Position numbers and translations under genes: made by a program
In this document: in pieces, positions 8,047-15,409 of the stretch
Position numbering within the stretch: the stretch's first letter is position 1
Layout of the letters: each line of letters opens with the position of its first letter
Source of the DNA: a virus
DNA: 64,000 nt
Virus record (IMG/VR): IMGVR_UViG_3300017917_003822
Span: 142,630-206,629 of that record
Reading direction: 5' to 3' (one strand)
The notes under the pieces: generated by a model
Told to the model about the DNA's origin: nothing
The model's input: only the letters and a program-made list of their open reading frames with translations
The model's database searches: none

Positions 8047-9504
8047 ATGTCAGGTAGAAAAATACTTAACTTTTTCTCTTTTCTAAACGAAGCTAAAAGT
8101 GAAACCACAAAGGTTATTGTTCTAACAGGTAATGTTAAGGGTAGTAAAACCTCAAGTTCATTTATGGAGGAGTGCAAGAAAAGAGGGATTGAATGCCACG
8201 TTGTTGATGTAAACGATGCAACATTGGAAAAAGTTTATAATGGGCACCTATTAAAAACTGAGGAGGAACAAATATTAATAGAACCAAACTCAACGGTTAT
8301 AGTTCCTAGAAGAGGAGTATTAGAAAACTCCCACACAAAGCAAATACTCCTTTCTTTGGAGGAAGCTAGATATTTCACAGTAAACACTCTGGAATCTATG
8401 GAGATGTGTGAAAATAAGTTCATTACATCTCAAATAATGGAAGAACATAATTTACCCGTACCTAGATATTCCTTAGTACCAAATGAGGATTTCTTGGATA
8501 AGGCTCTTGAAGCTGTTGGAGGTAAATTCCCTGTTGTGATGAAGTTACTTTCGGGAACCCAAGGTATCGGTGTTTCTATTGTTGATTCCTATGCATCACT
8601 GAAATCTGTTTATCAAACAATCAGAAAACTTGATGACACCAATGAGATATTGATACAGGAAAAAATAGATTCCAAATCTGATCTTAGAATACAGGTTATT
8701 GTTAAGAAATTCGACCCATTAAATGCAGGTAAAGATAACTGTATAATTCTCGGATCTATGAAAAGAGAGGCGGTGGAGAAAGATTTTAGGACTAATTATT
8801 CATTAGGTGGTAAAGTTTCTAAATTTGACATTCCGGAGGAATTGGTTGATATAGCTTGCAAAGCAGCAAATGCAGTTGGATGTCATTGGTGTGGTGTTGA
8901 TATTATGATAGATGAAAAAACACAAAAACCCTATATATTGGAGGTCAATTCTTCACCAGGGACCGAGGGTATATCCAAAGCTATAGGTAAACCTATTGTT
9001 GATGATGTTCTTGATTACATTCTGGATAAAGAAAATTGGGCATTTTCAACACTTGAAGTTGGATATTTAGAAAATGTCAATATACCAGGAATTGGTTATA
9101 TGGTAGCTAAATTTGATACTGGGAATGGATCTAAATCTTGCACACTCCATGCTGATGAGGTTGAGGAGAAGGATGACAAACTTATTTGGAAAGTTGGTGA
9201 CAAAAAATTCGTAAATGATATCGTTGGATATTCTGATGCTGAAATCGGTAAGGATATTCACACTAGACCTATGATAGAGATGGACGTTGTTATCAACGGA
9301 GTTACTATACCAAAGGTAAAAATTTCGCCGACCGACAGAACTGATAAAAGTACACCATTCTTAGCAAATAGAGCTTTTATGAGAAAGGCTGGTTTAATAG
9401 TTAATCCACACAAGGCATTTGTTATTAGTGATGAGCCAGAAACTAAATACGAAGTTGGTAAAGCTAAAGGAGAACCTCATGCAGGAATAGAATTTGAAAA
9501 ATAA
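8047..9504 (+). CDS. RimK-like ATP-grasp ligase fused to RimB-type (DUF785) domain, with N-terminal packaging-like tag
   Basis: A two-domain protein of 485 residues. Residues about 20-325 form a RimK-type ATP-grasp ligase (PVVMKLLSGTQGIGVSIVDS, then CGVDIMIDE and YILEVNSSPG, the metal/ATP site). RimK adds glutamates to the C-terminus of ribosomal protein S6 in bacteria. Residues about 335-470 match the RimB/DUF785 aspartic-protease-like family, with AKFDTGNGSKSCTLHAD in place of the usual AKIDTGA-type motif. The first 17 residues (MSGRKILNFFSFLNEA) have the tag shared by several proteins here and a prohead-protease-like LNE|A site. Opposing ligase and peptidase activities in one chain suggest editing or trimming of a Glu tail. 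The substrate is unknown. Confidence 0.82.
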   Translation: MSGRKILNFFSFLNEAKSETTKVIVLTGNVKGSKTSSSFMEECKKRGIECHVVDVNDATLEKVYNGHLLKTEEEQILIEPNSTVIVPRRGVLENSHTKQILLSLEEARYFTVNTLESMEMCENKFITSQIMEEHNLPVPRYSLVPNEDFLDKALEAVGGKFPVVMKLLSGTQGIGVSIVDSYASLKSVYQTIRKLDDTNEILIQEKIDSKSDLRIQVIVKKFDPLNAGKDNCIILGSMKREAVEKDFRTNYSLGGKVSKFDIPEELVDIACKAANAVGCHWCGVDIMIDEKTQKPYILEVNSSPGTEGISKAIGKPIVDDVLDYILDKENWAFSTLEVGYLENVNIPGIGYMVAKFDTGNGSKSCTLHADEVEEKDDKLIWKVGDKKFVNDIVGYSDAEIGKDIHTRPMIEMDVVINGVTIPKVKISPTDRTDKSTPFLANRAFMRKAGLIVNPHKAFVISDEPETKYEVGKAKGEPHAGIEFEK

Positions 9505-9513
9505 TAAAAAAAC

Positions 9514-9726
9514 ATGGAAAATTTAAAACCGTTCAAACAAGTAAATGAATCTGAGCAGTCAGAAAAGACTGAAAAAATACAGGTGCTTCTATCTAAGGAA
9601 GATTTAACTGACTTAGGTAGAAAAATTTCTAAGGAAGCTCTTGCTAAGGGAGAAGCACCAGTTTCAGTTTCTCATTATGTGAGAAAGCTTATCAGAAAAA
9701 ATCTTGGTAAAACTACTACAGATTAA
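9514..9726 (+). CDS. Small tagged protein with ribbon-helix-helix-like region
   Basis: The 70-residue protein starts with a tag-like segment (MENLKPFKQVNESE, possible cleavage at VNE|S). The remainder, from KIQVLLSKEDLTDLG to SVSHYVRKLIRKNL, has the strand then two helices of ribbon-helix-helix DNA-binding proteins. It could be a packaged DNA-binding protein. It follows the RimK-RimB gene by 9 nt and ends in a terminator. Confidence 0.6.
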   Translation: MENLKPFKQVNESEQSEKTEKIQVLLSKEDLTDLGRKISKEALAKGEAPVSVSHYVRKLIRKNLGKTTTD

Positions 9727-10049
9727 TTCGAAGAAAGAAATTCAGAATAACTAAGTACCCTGCGGATTCCCTCCGGCGGGGTATTTTTTTGTTCCTCGTC
9801 TGAGTCGACATCTTCCGTTTGGTCTTCAACCTCACCCTGATTTGTTTCTTCCTGGTCCGCATCATCGATGTCTGATTGTGATTCTTCTTCCGTCGATGTT
9901 TCCTCTGTGTCTACATCAACACCAGCTTCAAAATCTGTTGTTTCTTGATCAGTTTCGTCTTGGTTATTCCATGTACCTTCACCTTCACTTCTTTCTAATT
10001 CAGAATTTAATGAATTCTGAGGAGTTTCTAATTCGTCGTTTTCGAACAT
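9723..10049 (-). CDS. Highly acidic protein with C-terminal packaging-like tag
   Basis: 108 residues, dominated by Asp/Glu/Thr/Ser/Gln, with no hydrophobic core and probably disordered. The last residues (RRVLSYSEFLSSN) repeat at the C-terminus the motif other proteins carry at the N-terminus. A GATATATA late-type element lies 28 nt upstream on the minus strand. The gene converges on 9514-9726, overlapping its stop codon by 4 nt. Acidic tagged proteins of this size recall T4 scaffold-core proteins, but no homology is claimed. Confidence 0.65.
   Translation of the reverse strand: MFENDELETPQNSLNSELERSEGEGTWNNQDETDQETTDFEAGVDVDTEETSTEEESQSDIDDADQEETNQGEVEDQTEDVDSDEEQKNTPPEGIRRVLSYSEFLSSN
9756..9790 (+). 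terminator. Rho-independent terminator embedded in the antisense gene
   Basis: An 8-bp stem TACCCTGC/GCGGGGTA (9756-9763 with 9776-9783) around a 12-nt loop, followed by seven T residues. It ends the plus-strand unit closing at 9726 and lies wholly inside the coding sequence of the minus-strand gene 9723-10049. Confidence 0.65.
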
Positions 10050-10077
10050 AATATTAATATTTAAAAAGTTTATGAAA

Positions 10078-10085
10078 TATATATC
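10078..10085 (-). promoter_or_regulatory. Late-type promoter element (GATATATA)
   Basis: On the minus strand GATATATA lies 28 nt before the ATG at 10049. It is one of about fifteen such elements found 20-50 nt before genes in this window; compare the T4 late element TATAAATA. Confidence 0.45.
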
Positions 10086-10087
10086 AC

Positions 10088-10408
10088 ATGAGAAAAATAT
10101 TAGAATTCGATGATTATCTGGAGGATGATCTCGATCTTAATGACTTTGAAAAATCCCAAATAAGAACCTGGATAGGAAAATATGAGAGGTATTTCAATTT
10201 TCATGACAGCGGAAATTTCATAGATTCAATAGATCAAATAACAAAAGATGCTGTCCAGCAGCTTGGTATAGACAAAAGTAAAACTGATGCCGTCCAGGAT
10301 TATCTGGAGAGTTTATATGATCTTTCGGATGGGCTTTCCGTTATTATGGCACCCGGACCAGAAATAATTCAAACTGGAATCGATCAGGTTCAAAGATTCC
10401 AATATTAA
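10088..10408 (+). CDS. Small acidic protein with N-terminal packaging-like tag
   Basis: 106 residues starting MRKILEFDDYLEDDL, a member of the tag family (K-I-L-x-F-x-x-Y/F). The rest is acidic and helical, with no known motif. It is divergent from the acidic gene 9723-10049; the two starts are 38 nt apart. A scaffold-like or packaged role is inferred only from the tag. Confidence 0.65.
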   Translation: MRKILEFDDYLEDDLDLNDFEKSQIRTWIGKYERYFNFHDSGNFIDSIDQITKDAVQQLGIDKSKTDAVQDYLESLYDLSDGLSVIMAPGPEIIQTGIDQVQRFQY

Positions 10409-10409
10409 A

Positions 10410-10441
10410 TTGAAACTTTTTTTTAAGCTCGTCTATAAATC
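10410..10441 (+). promoter_or_regulatory. Candidate middle/late promoter for the TROVE-like gene
   Basis: TTGAAA (10410-10415), an 18-nt spacer, then TATAAATC (10434-10441), 19 nt before the ATG. The TTGAAACT box at this spacing also occurs at 30233 and 36601. The second element is also close to the T4-type late motif, so the class is ambiguous. Confidence 0.4.
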
Positions 10442-10460
10442 ATAAATAATCGAGATATTT

Positions 10461-11885
10461 ATGGACTTACTTTCAGCTTTACAACAAGAGAATACCGTAA
10501 CCGAGAATGGTATGGTGACTAACTCTAGCTCTCTGAAAAATACACTAGATCTTTTCTTTAGAATAGGTGCTTTGAGAGCAGCGGACCAACAGGATATAGT
10601 AAGACAATTTACTCTAGCTTTTGATGAGTCTCCTCAGGATGCTCTTAGAATCTTATTCTGGGCAAGAGATGTGAGAGGTGGTGCTGGTGAAAGAAGAGTT
10701 TTTAGAATCTGTATGTCTCACTTGGCTGAGAGCAATCCACAATCTCTGATTAAAAATTTACACCTAATCCCAGAATACGGTAGATGGGACGATCTGCTTG
10801 TTTTCGCAGGGACTAAGGTTGAGGATGATGCTTTCGACATAATTAAGACCGCATTATATAGTGCTGATAGACTTTGTGCCAAATGGATGCCAAGAAAAGG
10901 AACCGTTTCCAATGCACTCAGAAAGTATTTGGGGCTAACTCCGAAGGAATATAGAAAACTTCTTGTCGAAACCACTGATGTTGTTGAGCAAAAAATGTGT
11001 TCCAATAAATTCAACGAAATCGATTATTCAAAAGTTCCTTCACTTGCTGCCGCTAGATACCAGGCCGCATTTATTAAGAAGGATTCTGATAGATACACCG
11101 AATACTTATTAGAGCTGCGAAAACCAGAAGGTGAAAAAACAGCTAAGATTAATGCTTCCGCGGTCTACCCATATGATGTTGTCAAATCTCTAAACAGAGG
11201 AGTTTGGGAGGTTGCAAATGAACAATGGAATGCACTGCCTAATTATATGGAAGGATCTAGTGAGATGGTACTTCCGGTTGTTGATGTCTCTGGTTCAATG
11301 ACGTCTCCCGTAAGTAGAGGAGGTACACTTAGCTGTATGGACGTTGCTGTTTCATTGGGTCTTTATATTTCGGAAAGAAATGATGGTCCTTTTAAAGATC
11401 ATTTCATTACCTTCTCTGAAACTCCAGAATTACAAAAACTTGGTGGTAATTTAAAGGAAAGGTATTTACAACTGCGATCATCTGAATGGGGAATGAGTAC
11501 TAATTTGATCTCCGTATTTGATCTTATTTTGAATCAAGCAACCAAACATAATGTTCCACAGAACAACATGCCAACCAAAATTCTAATTCTTTCTGACATG
11601 GAATTCAACGAGGCGATAGAAGACGGTGAAAGTGTTTCGGCTATAAAAGCAATCAGATCTAAATATGATGCTGCTGGATATAAAACACCTGACGTAATAT
11701 TCTGGAATATACAAAGCAGAAGAGGAAATAATATACCGGTCAGATTCGATGAGAGAGGAACTGCTTTAATCTCAGGATTCTCACCTTCCATTATGAAGTC
11801 ACTACTTAATGGAAAATCGATTAGTCCTATGGATATCATGTACGAAACTATAAATTCACCTAGATATGAAAGTATTAAGGCCTGA
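10461..11885 (+). CDS. Ro60-like TROVE/DUF2828 protein with von Willebrand A domain
   Basis: The 474-residue product has a helical-repeat module typical of DUF2828/TROVE proteins (ARDVRGGAGERRVF; IPEYGRWDDLLVF; AKWMPRKG) followed by a VWA domain with a MIDAS-type DVSGSM motif, later Thr and DMEF positions. Ro60 is a ring-shaped RNA-binding protein of the same architecture that binds Y RNAs and misfolded RNAs, and bacterial versions act in RNA quality control and stress. A phage homologue might shield or sort RNA in the infected cell. It overlaps the next ORF by 20 nt. A short structured stretch at 12151-12309 is a possible but unproven RNA partner. Confidence 0.78.
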   Translation: MDLLSALQQENTVTENGMVTNSSSLKNTLDLFFRIGALRAADQQDIVRQFTLAFDESPQDALRILFWARDVRGGAGERRVFRICMSHLAESNPQSLIKNLHLIPEYGRWDDLLVFAGTKVEDDAFDIIKTALYSADRLCAKWMPRKGTVSNALRKYLGLTPKEYRKLLVETTDVVEQKMCSNKFNEIDYSKVPSLAAARYQAAFIKKDSDRYTEYLLELRKPEGEKTAKINASAVYPYDVVKSLNRGVWEVANEQWNALPNYMEGSSEMVLPVVDVSGSMTSPVSRGGTLSCMDVAVSLGLYISERNDGPFKDHFITFSETPELQKLGGNLKERYLQLRSSEWGMSTNLISVFDLILNQATKHNVPQNNMPTKILILSDMEFNEAIEDGESVSAIKAIRSKYDAAGYKTPDVIFWNIQSRRGNNIPVRFDERGTALISGFSPSIMKSLLNGKSISPMDIMYETINSPRYESIKA

Positions 11886-12129
11886 AGCTAGTGAATGTAT
11901 AAGAGGCGAATCTCTTATTGATGCACTCCTAGATGATGCTGTCATCCAGGCATATAATATAACCGATGATGAGTATAATAAAATCTGTAGGGAAGCATCG
12001 ACTGAGGAACTAGATGATTTTTTAGATCCAGTATTTTCATCATCAGGGGTTACATTTTCATCAAGGAAAAAAGGATTAAAAATAAGAAATAAATATATCG
12101 ATTATTATCGAAACATTTTTTCAAATTAG
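11866..12129 (+). CDS. Hypothetical protein coupled to the TROVE-like gene
   Basis: 87 residues, overlapping the 3' end of the TROVE-like gene by 20 nt. Acidic N-terminal two thirds, basic C-terminus (SSRKKGLKIRNKYIDYYRN). No motif was recognised. The overlap suggests joint expression and perhaps a joint role. Confidence 0.65.
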   Translation: MKVLRPEASECIRGESLIDALLDDAVIQAYNITDDEYNKICREASTEELDDFLDPVFSSSGVTFSSRKKGLKIRNKYIDYYRNIFSN

Positions 12130-12142
12130 GTATATAATATTA

Positions 12143-12150
12143 TATAAATA
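12143..12150 (+). promoter_or_regulatory. T4-type late promoter element TATAAATA
   Basis: An exact TATAAATA, the T4 late promoter -10 element, lies 30 nt before the short ORF at 12181. A second AT-rich copy (TATATAAT) lies just upstream at 12131. Confidence 0.5.
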
Positions 12151-12309
12151 AAGAATCGTTTCAGCAAAGATTACAACTATATGACAGCGAATCAGACTTC
12201 AATGCCTGATTTAAAAAAAACCGATTCTGAAAAAATACAAGGGATTGTTACAGCACAATACACAACTATTATATTTAAGCAATAATTTAGAAAACCAATC
12301 CCGCTAATT
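12151..12309 (+). other. Possible structured RNA overlapping a short ORF
   Basis: Three inverted repeats lie in series: AGAATCG (12152-12158) with CGATTCT (12222-12228), enclosing AATCAG (12190-12195) with CTGATT (12207-12212), and then GGGATTG (12241-12247) with CAATCCC (12296-12302). A TATAAATA element precedes and a strong terminator follows. The same DNA also encodes a 34-codon ORF, so a leader/coding RNA is an equal explanation. Confidence 0.25.
12181..12285 (+). CDS. Possible 34-residue peptide
   Basis: ATG to TAA, 34 codons (starts MTANQTSMPDL, ends TTIIFKQ), 30 nt behind a TATAAATA element and followed by a terminator. It is polar with no membrane segment. It might be a real small late gene or an ORF within a structured RNA. 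Comparative data would be needed to choose. Confidence 0.4.
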   Translation: MTANQTSMPDLKKTDSEKIQGIVTAQYTTIIFKQ

Positions 12310-12311
12310 TA

Positions 12312-12340
12312 AACCCGGTTCCAACAGGACCGGGTTTTTA
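12312..12340 (+). terminator. Strong rho-independent terminator
   Basis: AACCCGGT/ACCGGGTT stem with a 9-nt loop, followed by TTTTTA-TTT. It separates the TROVE-like unit from the early promoter at 12364. Confidence 0.85.
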
Positions 12341-12363
12341 TTTGATCGTAAAAATCATAAATA

Positions 12364-12396
12364 TTTTTTTTAATCCGAGGTACTTTCTTATATTTG
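12364..12396 (+). promoter_or_regulatory. Bacteroidota-type early promoter
   Basis: T8 tract, AATCCG, total 17-nt spacer, then TATATTTG (12389-12396), 24 nt before the ATG at 12421. It shares the TTTTTTTAATCCG block with the copy at 15455. Confidence 0.8.
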
Positions 12397-12420
12397 TGAA
12401 ACAAAAAATAAAATATAATT

Positions 12421-12750
12421 ATGGAAAAACCAAAAATTAATTTTAAGGAACTTGCTGAATCTTTTAAGAAATTTTTCAGTAATTTAGGTAAGGTAGTTGT
12501 TATTTTAACTTCTATCGCATCGGGCTACGCAGCTGCAGAAATCTATCACAGATATGAAATGTCAATATCTGTTCAGAAAATGCAGACTCCTAGAGAGGGT
12601 GAGGAAATATCAGCTTTTGCAAATAACGAGGTGTTAATTATCATGGATAGTAAATCTGGGAGATATACATCCTATACAAAGGATGCAGCTATCGAGATCT
12701 CCAATGTTGTTATCAAGAACCACATTTTAAATAACAAGAGCAATAAGTAA
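12421..12750 (+). CDS. Single-pass membrane protein of unknown function
   Basis: 109 residues with a charged N-terminus and one hydrophobic segment (about residues 22-42, VVVILTSIASGYAAAEIY) followed by a polar domain. It is first in a unit with an early promoter, and its stop overlaps the start of the transglycosylase gene (TAATG). Co-expression suggests a cell-envelope role. Confidence 0.7.
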   Translation: MEKPKINFKELAESFKKFFSNLGKVVVILTSIASGYAAAEIYHRYEMSISVQKMQTPREGEEISAFANNEVLIIMDSKSGRYTSYTKDAAIEISNVVIKNHILNNKSNK

Positions 12751-13271
12751 TGTTTAGAGCCATATTTACACTTCTTGGTGCATTTATGTTGGCCACACTT
12801 ACTTTCTTTTATTTTGAAACCAGTGAGTTAGTAATTATGGAGGAAACTAGGGTAAATGGTGAACCGATAGATTCCAGTTCACCACCTAGTCTCCAGATGT
12901 ACCATTACATTGAGAAGTATGCCAATGAGTATGATATCCCAAGGGATTATGCTTACGGTATAGCCTGGAAGGAAACACGATATCGTGGTCCATTTCAGTG
13001 GGAATATAACCACGCTCAAACAAGCTATGCTGGAGCGGTGGGACCTATGCAAATTATGCCATCTACTGCAAATATGATGTGGAGAGGTAAAAAAATTTCT
13101 AGATCGGAGCTTAAAAATAACATAGAATTAAATGTTAAAACTAGTATGAAGCTTCTACGTCATTTAAAAAACAGATACGGGAACTGGAAAATAGTTTTCG
13201 GTGCTTATAATACTGGACGTCCGATGGTCAACCAGTATGCGATAGATGTTTATAATTTTAAAGCAAATTAG
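12750..13271 (+). CDS. Membrane-anchored lytic transglycosylase (SLT domain)
   Basis: SLT enzymes cut the glycan strands of peptidoglycan. The 173-residue protein has an N-terminal hydrophobic anchor (residues about 4-22) and then a soluble lytic transglycosylase fold: AYGIAWKETRY with the catalytic Glu, AVGPMQIMPSTA, and the late FGAYNTG motif. The early-type promoter upstream and the membrane anchor argue for a role other than final lysis, such as local wall remodelling or blocking superinfection. Four peptidoglycan-active genes occur in the window. Confidence 0.85.
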   Translation: MFRAIFTLLGAFMLATLTFFYFETSELVIMEETRVNGEPIDSSSPPSLQMYHYIEKYANEYDIPRDYAYGIAWKETRYRGPFQWEYNHAQTSYAGAVGPMQIMPSTANMMWRGKKISRSELKNNIELNVKTSMKLLRHLKNRYGNWKIVFGAYNTGRPMVNQYAIDVYNFKAN

Positions 13272-13277
13272 AACCAA

Positions 13278-13358
13278 ATGGTTAAACTTTTTCTAATATT
13301 ATGTGTGGTGGTCATATTTTTATGGCTAGTGAGTCCCGACGAAAAAAAGAATCCCTGA
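13278..13358 (+). CDS. Very small membrane peptide
   Basis: A 26-residue ORF 6 nt after the transglycosylase gene. It starts MVKLFLILCVVVIFLWL and ends in a short charged tail, so it is almost entirely one membrane helix. It lies directly before a terminator whose stem covers its last codons. Position suggests it belongs to the envelope operon. Confidence 0.5.
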   Translation: MVKLFLILCVVVIFLWLVSPDEKKNP

Positions 13359-13376
13359 TGGATTCTTTTTGTTTTT
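13345..13376 (+). terminator. Rho-independent terminator
   Basis: AAGAATCC/GGATTCTT stem, loop CTGAT, then a T-rich tract. It closes the 12421-13358 operon. Confidence 0.8.
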
Positions 13377-13443
13377 AGTGATATAATTAATTTGGGAGTT
13401 ATTTTTTATTTCAATCCCCTCTTATAAATTCTTAAAAATATTA

Positions 13444-14370
13444 ATGAAACCAACTAAAGCACTTTATGTGGATTGGCATTTACCCAAAAAGTTCCAGGGT
13501 AAAAATAGGCCATCCAAGAGACCCTGGGAAATAGCTATGGTAATCAGAACAACATTTTTTTCCAGAGAAATGAATAATCTATCCCCTATTTTATATTGCG
13601 ATCAGGATATGTATGATTATTATGAGTCGATAGATTTACTTAAGCATTTCGATGAGGTGTATCCCATTCTACCCACTGACTTATCATTTAATGATTTTAA
13701 TCCATCGATATTTTGGGCCGCTGGTAAATTTCTTGCTATGCAGCACTGCAAGGATAATTTTTTAATGATTGATTTAGATGCAGAGATTAGATTTAAACTA
13801 GATTTTGAAGAATGTGATGTTTTCTGTGCTCATAGGGAGGAAGTTTCTGAAGGAGATTTGTGGTTTTATCCAAACCCTGAATATCTCGATACTAAAAATT
13901 ATTTAGCTGAAAGACACAATATTTCTTGGTCTAATATGGCTTATAATACTTCGGTTCTGTGTTTTAAAAATCTTGACGATGCTAAGGAATACGCTAATTC
14001 AGCTCTTGATTTTATTAAAAGTATAGATTCCATAAACCCAGCTTTCGAGAGAGTTGCTTATATACTTTTGGCAGAGCAAAGATTTCTTTATGAGTATTGC
14101 AGATCAAAAAATCTTGATGTTAATGTGCTCATAAACGGGAAGTACATTCCGACAGGAGCAAAAAGTGGGGTTTCTCCATTCGTTGATTCAAATTTGGAAG
14201 AAGTTGCAGAGAGAGGGTTTTTGCATGTATGGGGATTTAAAAACGAAATGGCAAAAGACAAAGACACTGAGGATTCTTTTTTTGGCTCTCTGATGTCATC
14301 AAGACTAAATCTAAGAGATGATATTGTTAATTCAGTTTCAAAAAATTACGAGCTTTATATGGATAAATAA
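13444..14370 (+). CDS. Glycosyltransferase-like protein (GT-A-type, tentative)
   Basis: 308 residues. A DxD-like motif sits in FLMIDLDAEIRF (residues about 105-116), preceded by an alpha/beta N-terminal half and followed by WSNMAYNTSVLCF and a conserved-looking YILLAEQRF segment, the pattern of capsular or GT32/DUF-type GT-A transferases. No membrane segment was seen. A GATATAA-like element lies about 65 nt upstream. Its 3' end forms a TATGGATA/TATCCATA inverted repeat with the downstream sequence. Substrate unknown. Confidence 0.5.
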   Translation: MKPTKALYVDWHLPKKFQGKNRPSKRPWEIAMVIRTTFFSREMNNLSPILYCDQDMYDYYESIDLLKHFDEVYPILPTDLSFNDFNPSIFWAAGKFLAMQHCKDNFLMIDLDAEIRFKLDFEECDVFCAHREEVSEGDLWFYPNPEYLDTKNYLAERHNISWSNMAYNTSVLCFKNLDDAKEYANSALDFIKSIDSINPAFERVAYILLAEQRFLYEYCRSKNLDVNVLINGKYIPTGAKSGVSPFVDSNLEEVAERGFLHVWGFKNEMAKDKDTEDSFFGSLMSSRLNLRDDIVNSVSKNYELYMDK

Positions 14371-14422
14371 TATCCATATAAGTGAAACAAAAAAAGAAAC
14401 TGATAGTTTAATATATAAATAT

Positions 14423-14893
14423 GGGGCTGACCAGGTATTGATTGGCAGAATTGGTTCTTTGAGATGCAGGCAGAGTTAGTATTGGAAACTCTTTAATAAC
14501 CTATACAAAGCTTTAAACGGCAAAACAAATGTTTGGGATGCTATCAACGCGTTTGGTGCTCCCGTAGCTGAAGTTGAGTACGCAGTAGCTGCTTAACCTC
14601 CGGGCCTCACTTGCCTAGAAACAGAAAGGTGAAAGAAAATCCAGATGGCTCCCTTAATAGTCTTGGCTGACCAAGAGCATCTGACCGTAATCGGTCTATA
14701 CAGGGGGCGAAAGAGTGCGGGTAGCAGGGGCAGGCCCGTCTAAAATAACTAGTTGCCGACCAGGTTGTTTGGAAGTTTGGTTCCCACATATATCAAATTT
14801 CATATTTTGCTAATTTAGAAAAATTAGCTAAGCCTGTGAATGAGTCCTTAGGGTTAACTGAGCAAGACGGCGGTTCGATTCCGCCCAGTTCCA
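14423..14893 (+). ncRNA. ssrA: Transfer-messenger RNA (tmRNA), phage-encoded
   Basis: The 5' GGGGCUG pairs with 3' CAGUUCC (14886-14892) to form a tRNA-Ala-like acceptor with a G3-U70 pair and discriminator A at 14893. CCA is not encoded. The T arm is GGCGG-TTCGATT-CCGCC (14873-14885 region). A second long-range helix joins GCAGGC (near 14466) to GCCTGT (near 14833). A tag reading frame starts at GGC 14519 (GKTN...) and ends EVEYAVAA-stop at 14596, 25 codons. GC-rich pseudoknot-like segments fill 14597-14800. tmRNA rescues stalled ribosomes and tags the nascent chain for proteolysis. The length (471 nt) and tag are longer than usual. A terminator follows. Confidence 0.93.
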
Positions 14894-14897
14894 CTGA

Positions 14898-14925
14898 AAG
14901 TTCCGGTAACACCGGAACTTTTTTA
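14898..14925 (+). terminator. tmRNA terminator
   Basis: AAGTTCCGG/CCGGAACTT stem with a TAACA loop and a T6 run, starting 5 nt after the tmRNA discriminator base. Confidence 0.9.
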
Positions 14926-14932
14926 GTTTAGC

Positions 14933-14941
14933 GATATATAA
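14933..14941 (+). promoter_or_regulatory. Late-type promoter element (GATATATAA)
   Basis: GATATATAA lies 21 nt before the ATG at 14963, directly after the tmRNA terminator. Confidence 0.5.
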
Positions 14942-14962
14942 TTTAAAAATAAAACAAATCTT

Positions 14963-15388
14963 ATGACCACATTTATTGTAATTTTAATTTTAGCTTCTCT
15001 TGCTATTGGAATTTACTTTTTCTTTAAGGAAGAACCTAAAAAGAGCCCAATCAAAAGTAATAATGGAAGTACCTGGACCGGTTGGTCAGGATCTGGTTCT
15101 CCGGCTGGATCTGGTTCAACATCTGGTTCAGCTAAACCTCTCGGAAAAATTGAAACTCCAAAGGCACCTAAAGTAGAATCGGTAACCGAAGGGACCATTA
15201 AGGAAGAACCTAAACTAGAAACAACAGAGGTTGTTAGCGAGGAACCTAAATCAGAAATGATTGAGACTGTTAAAGAGGAGCCTAAAAAAAAGAAAACGTA
15301 CAAGAAAAGAGATCCAAAAAAACCAGGTGCTAAGAGAGGTAGAAAACCTAAAAATAATAACGGAAACGATCAGCTTCTACTTAGCTAA
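14963..15388 (+). CDS. Membrane-anchored low-complexity protein with basic C-terminus
   Basis: 141 residues. An N-terminal membrane helix (residues 3-21) is followed by a Gly/Ser linker, imperfect EEPK-containing repeats (about every 14-17 residues), and a Lys/Arg-rich tail with a KRGRKPK segment resembling an AT-hook. It is probably disordered. A late-type element lies 21 nt upstream and a terminator follows. A DNA- or RNA-binding tail held at the membrane is an inference. Confidence 0.7.
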   Translation: MTTFIVILILASLAIGIYFFFKEEPKKSPIKSNNGSTWTGWSGSGSPAGSGSTSGSAKPLGKIETPKAPKVESVTEGTIKEEPKLETTEVVSEEPKSEMIETVKEEPKKKKTYKKRDPKKPGAKRGRKPKNNNGNDQLLLS

Positions 15389-15409
15389 TTATAATATAAA
15401 AATCAATTC

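Noticed and set aside
9842-10051. Plus-strand ORF opposite the acidic gene
   Set aside because: His/Leu/Phe-rich shadow of the acidic minus-strand gene, no start context.
14607-14789. Minus-strand 60-residue ORF inside the tmRNA
   Set aside because: The DNA is part of the tmRNA pseudoknot region, which explains its sequence; no promoter or homology for a protein.
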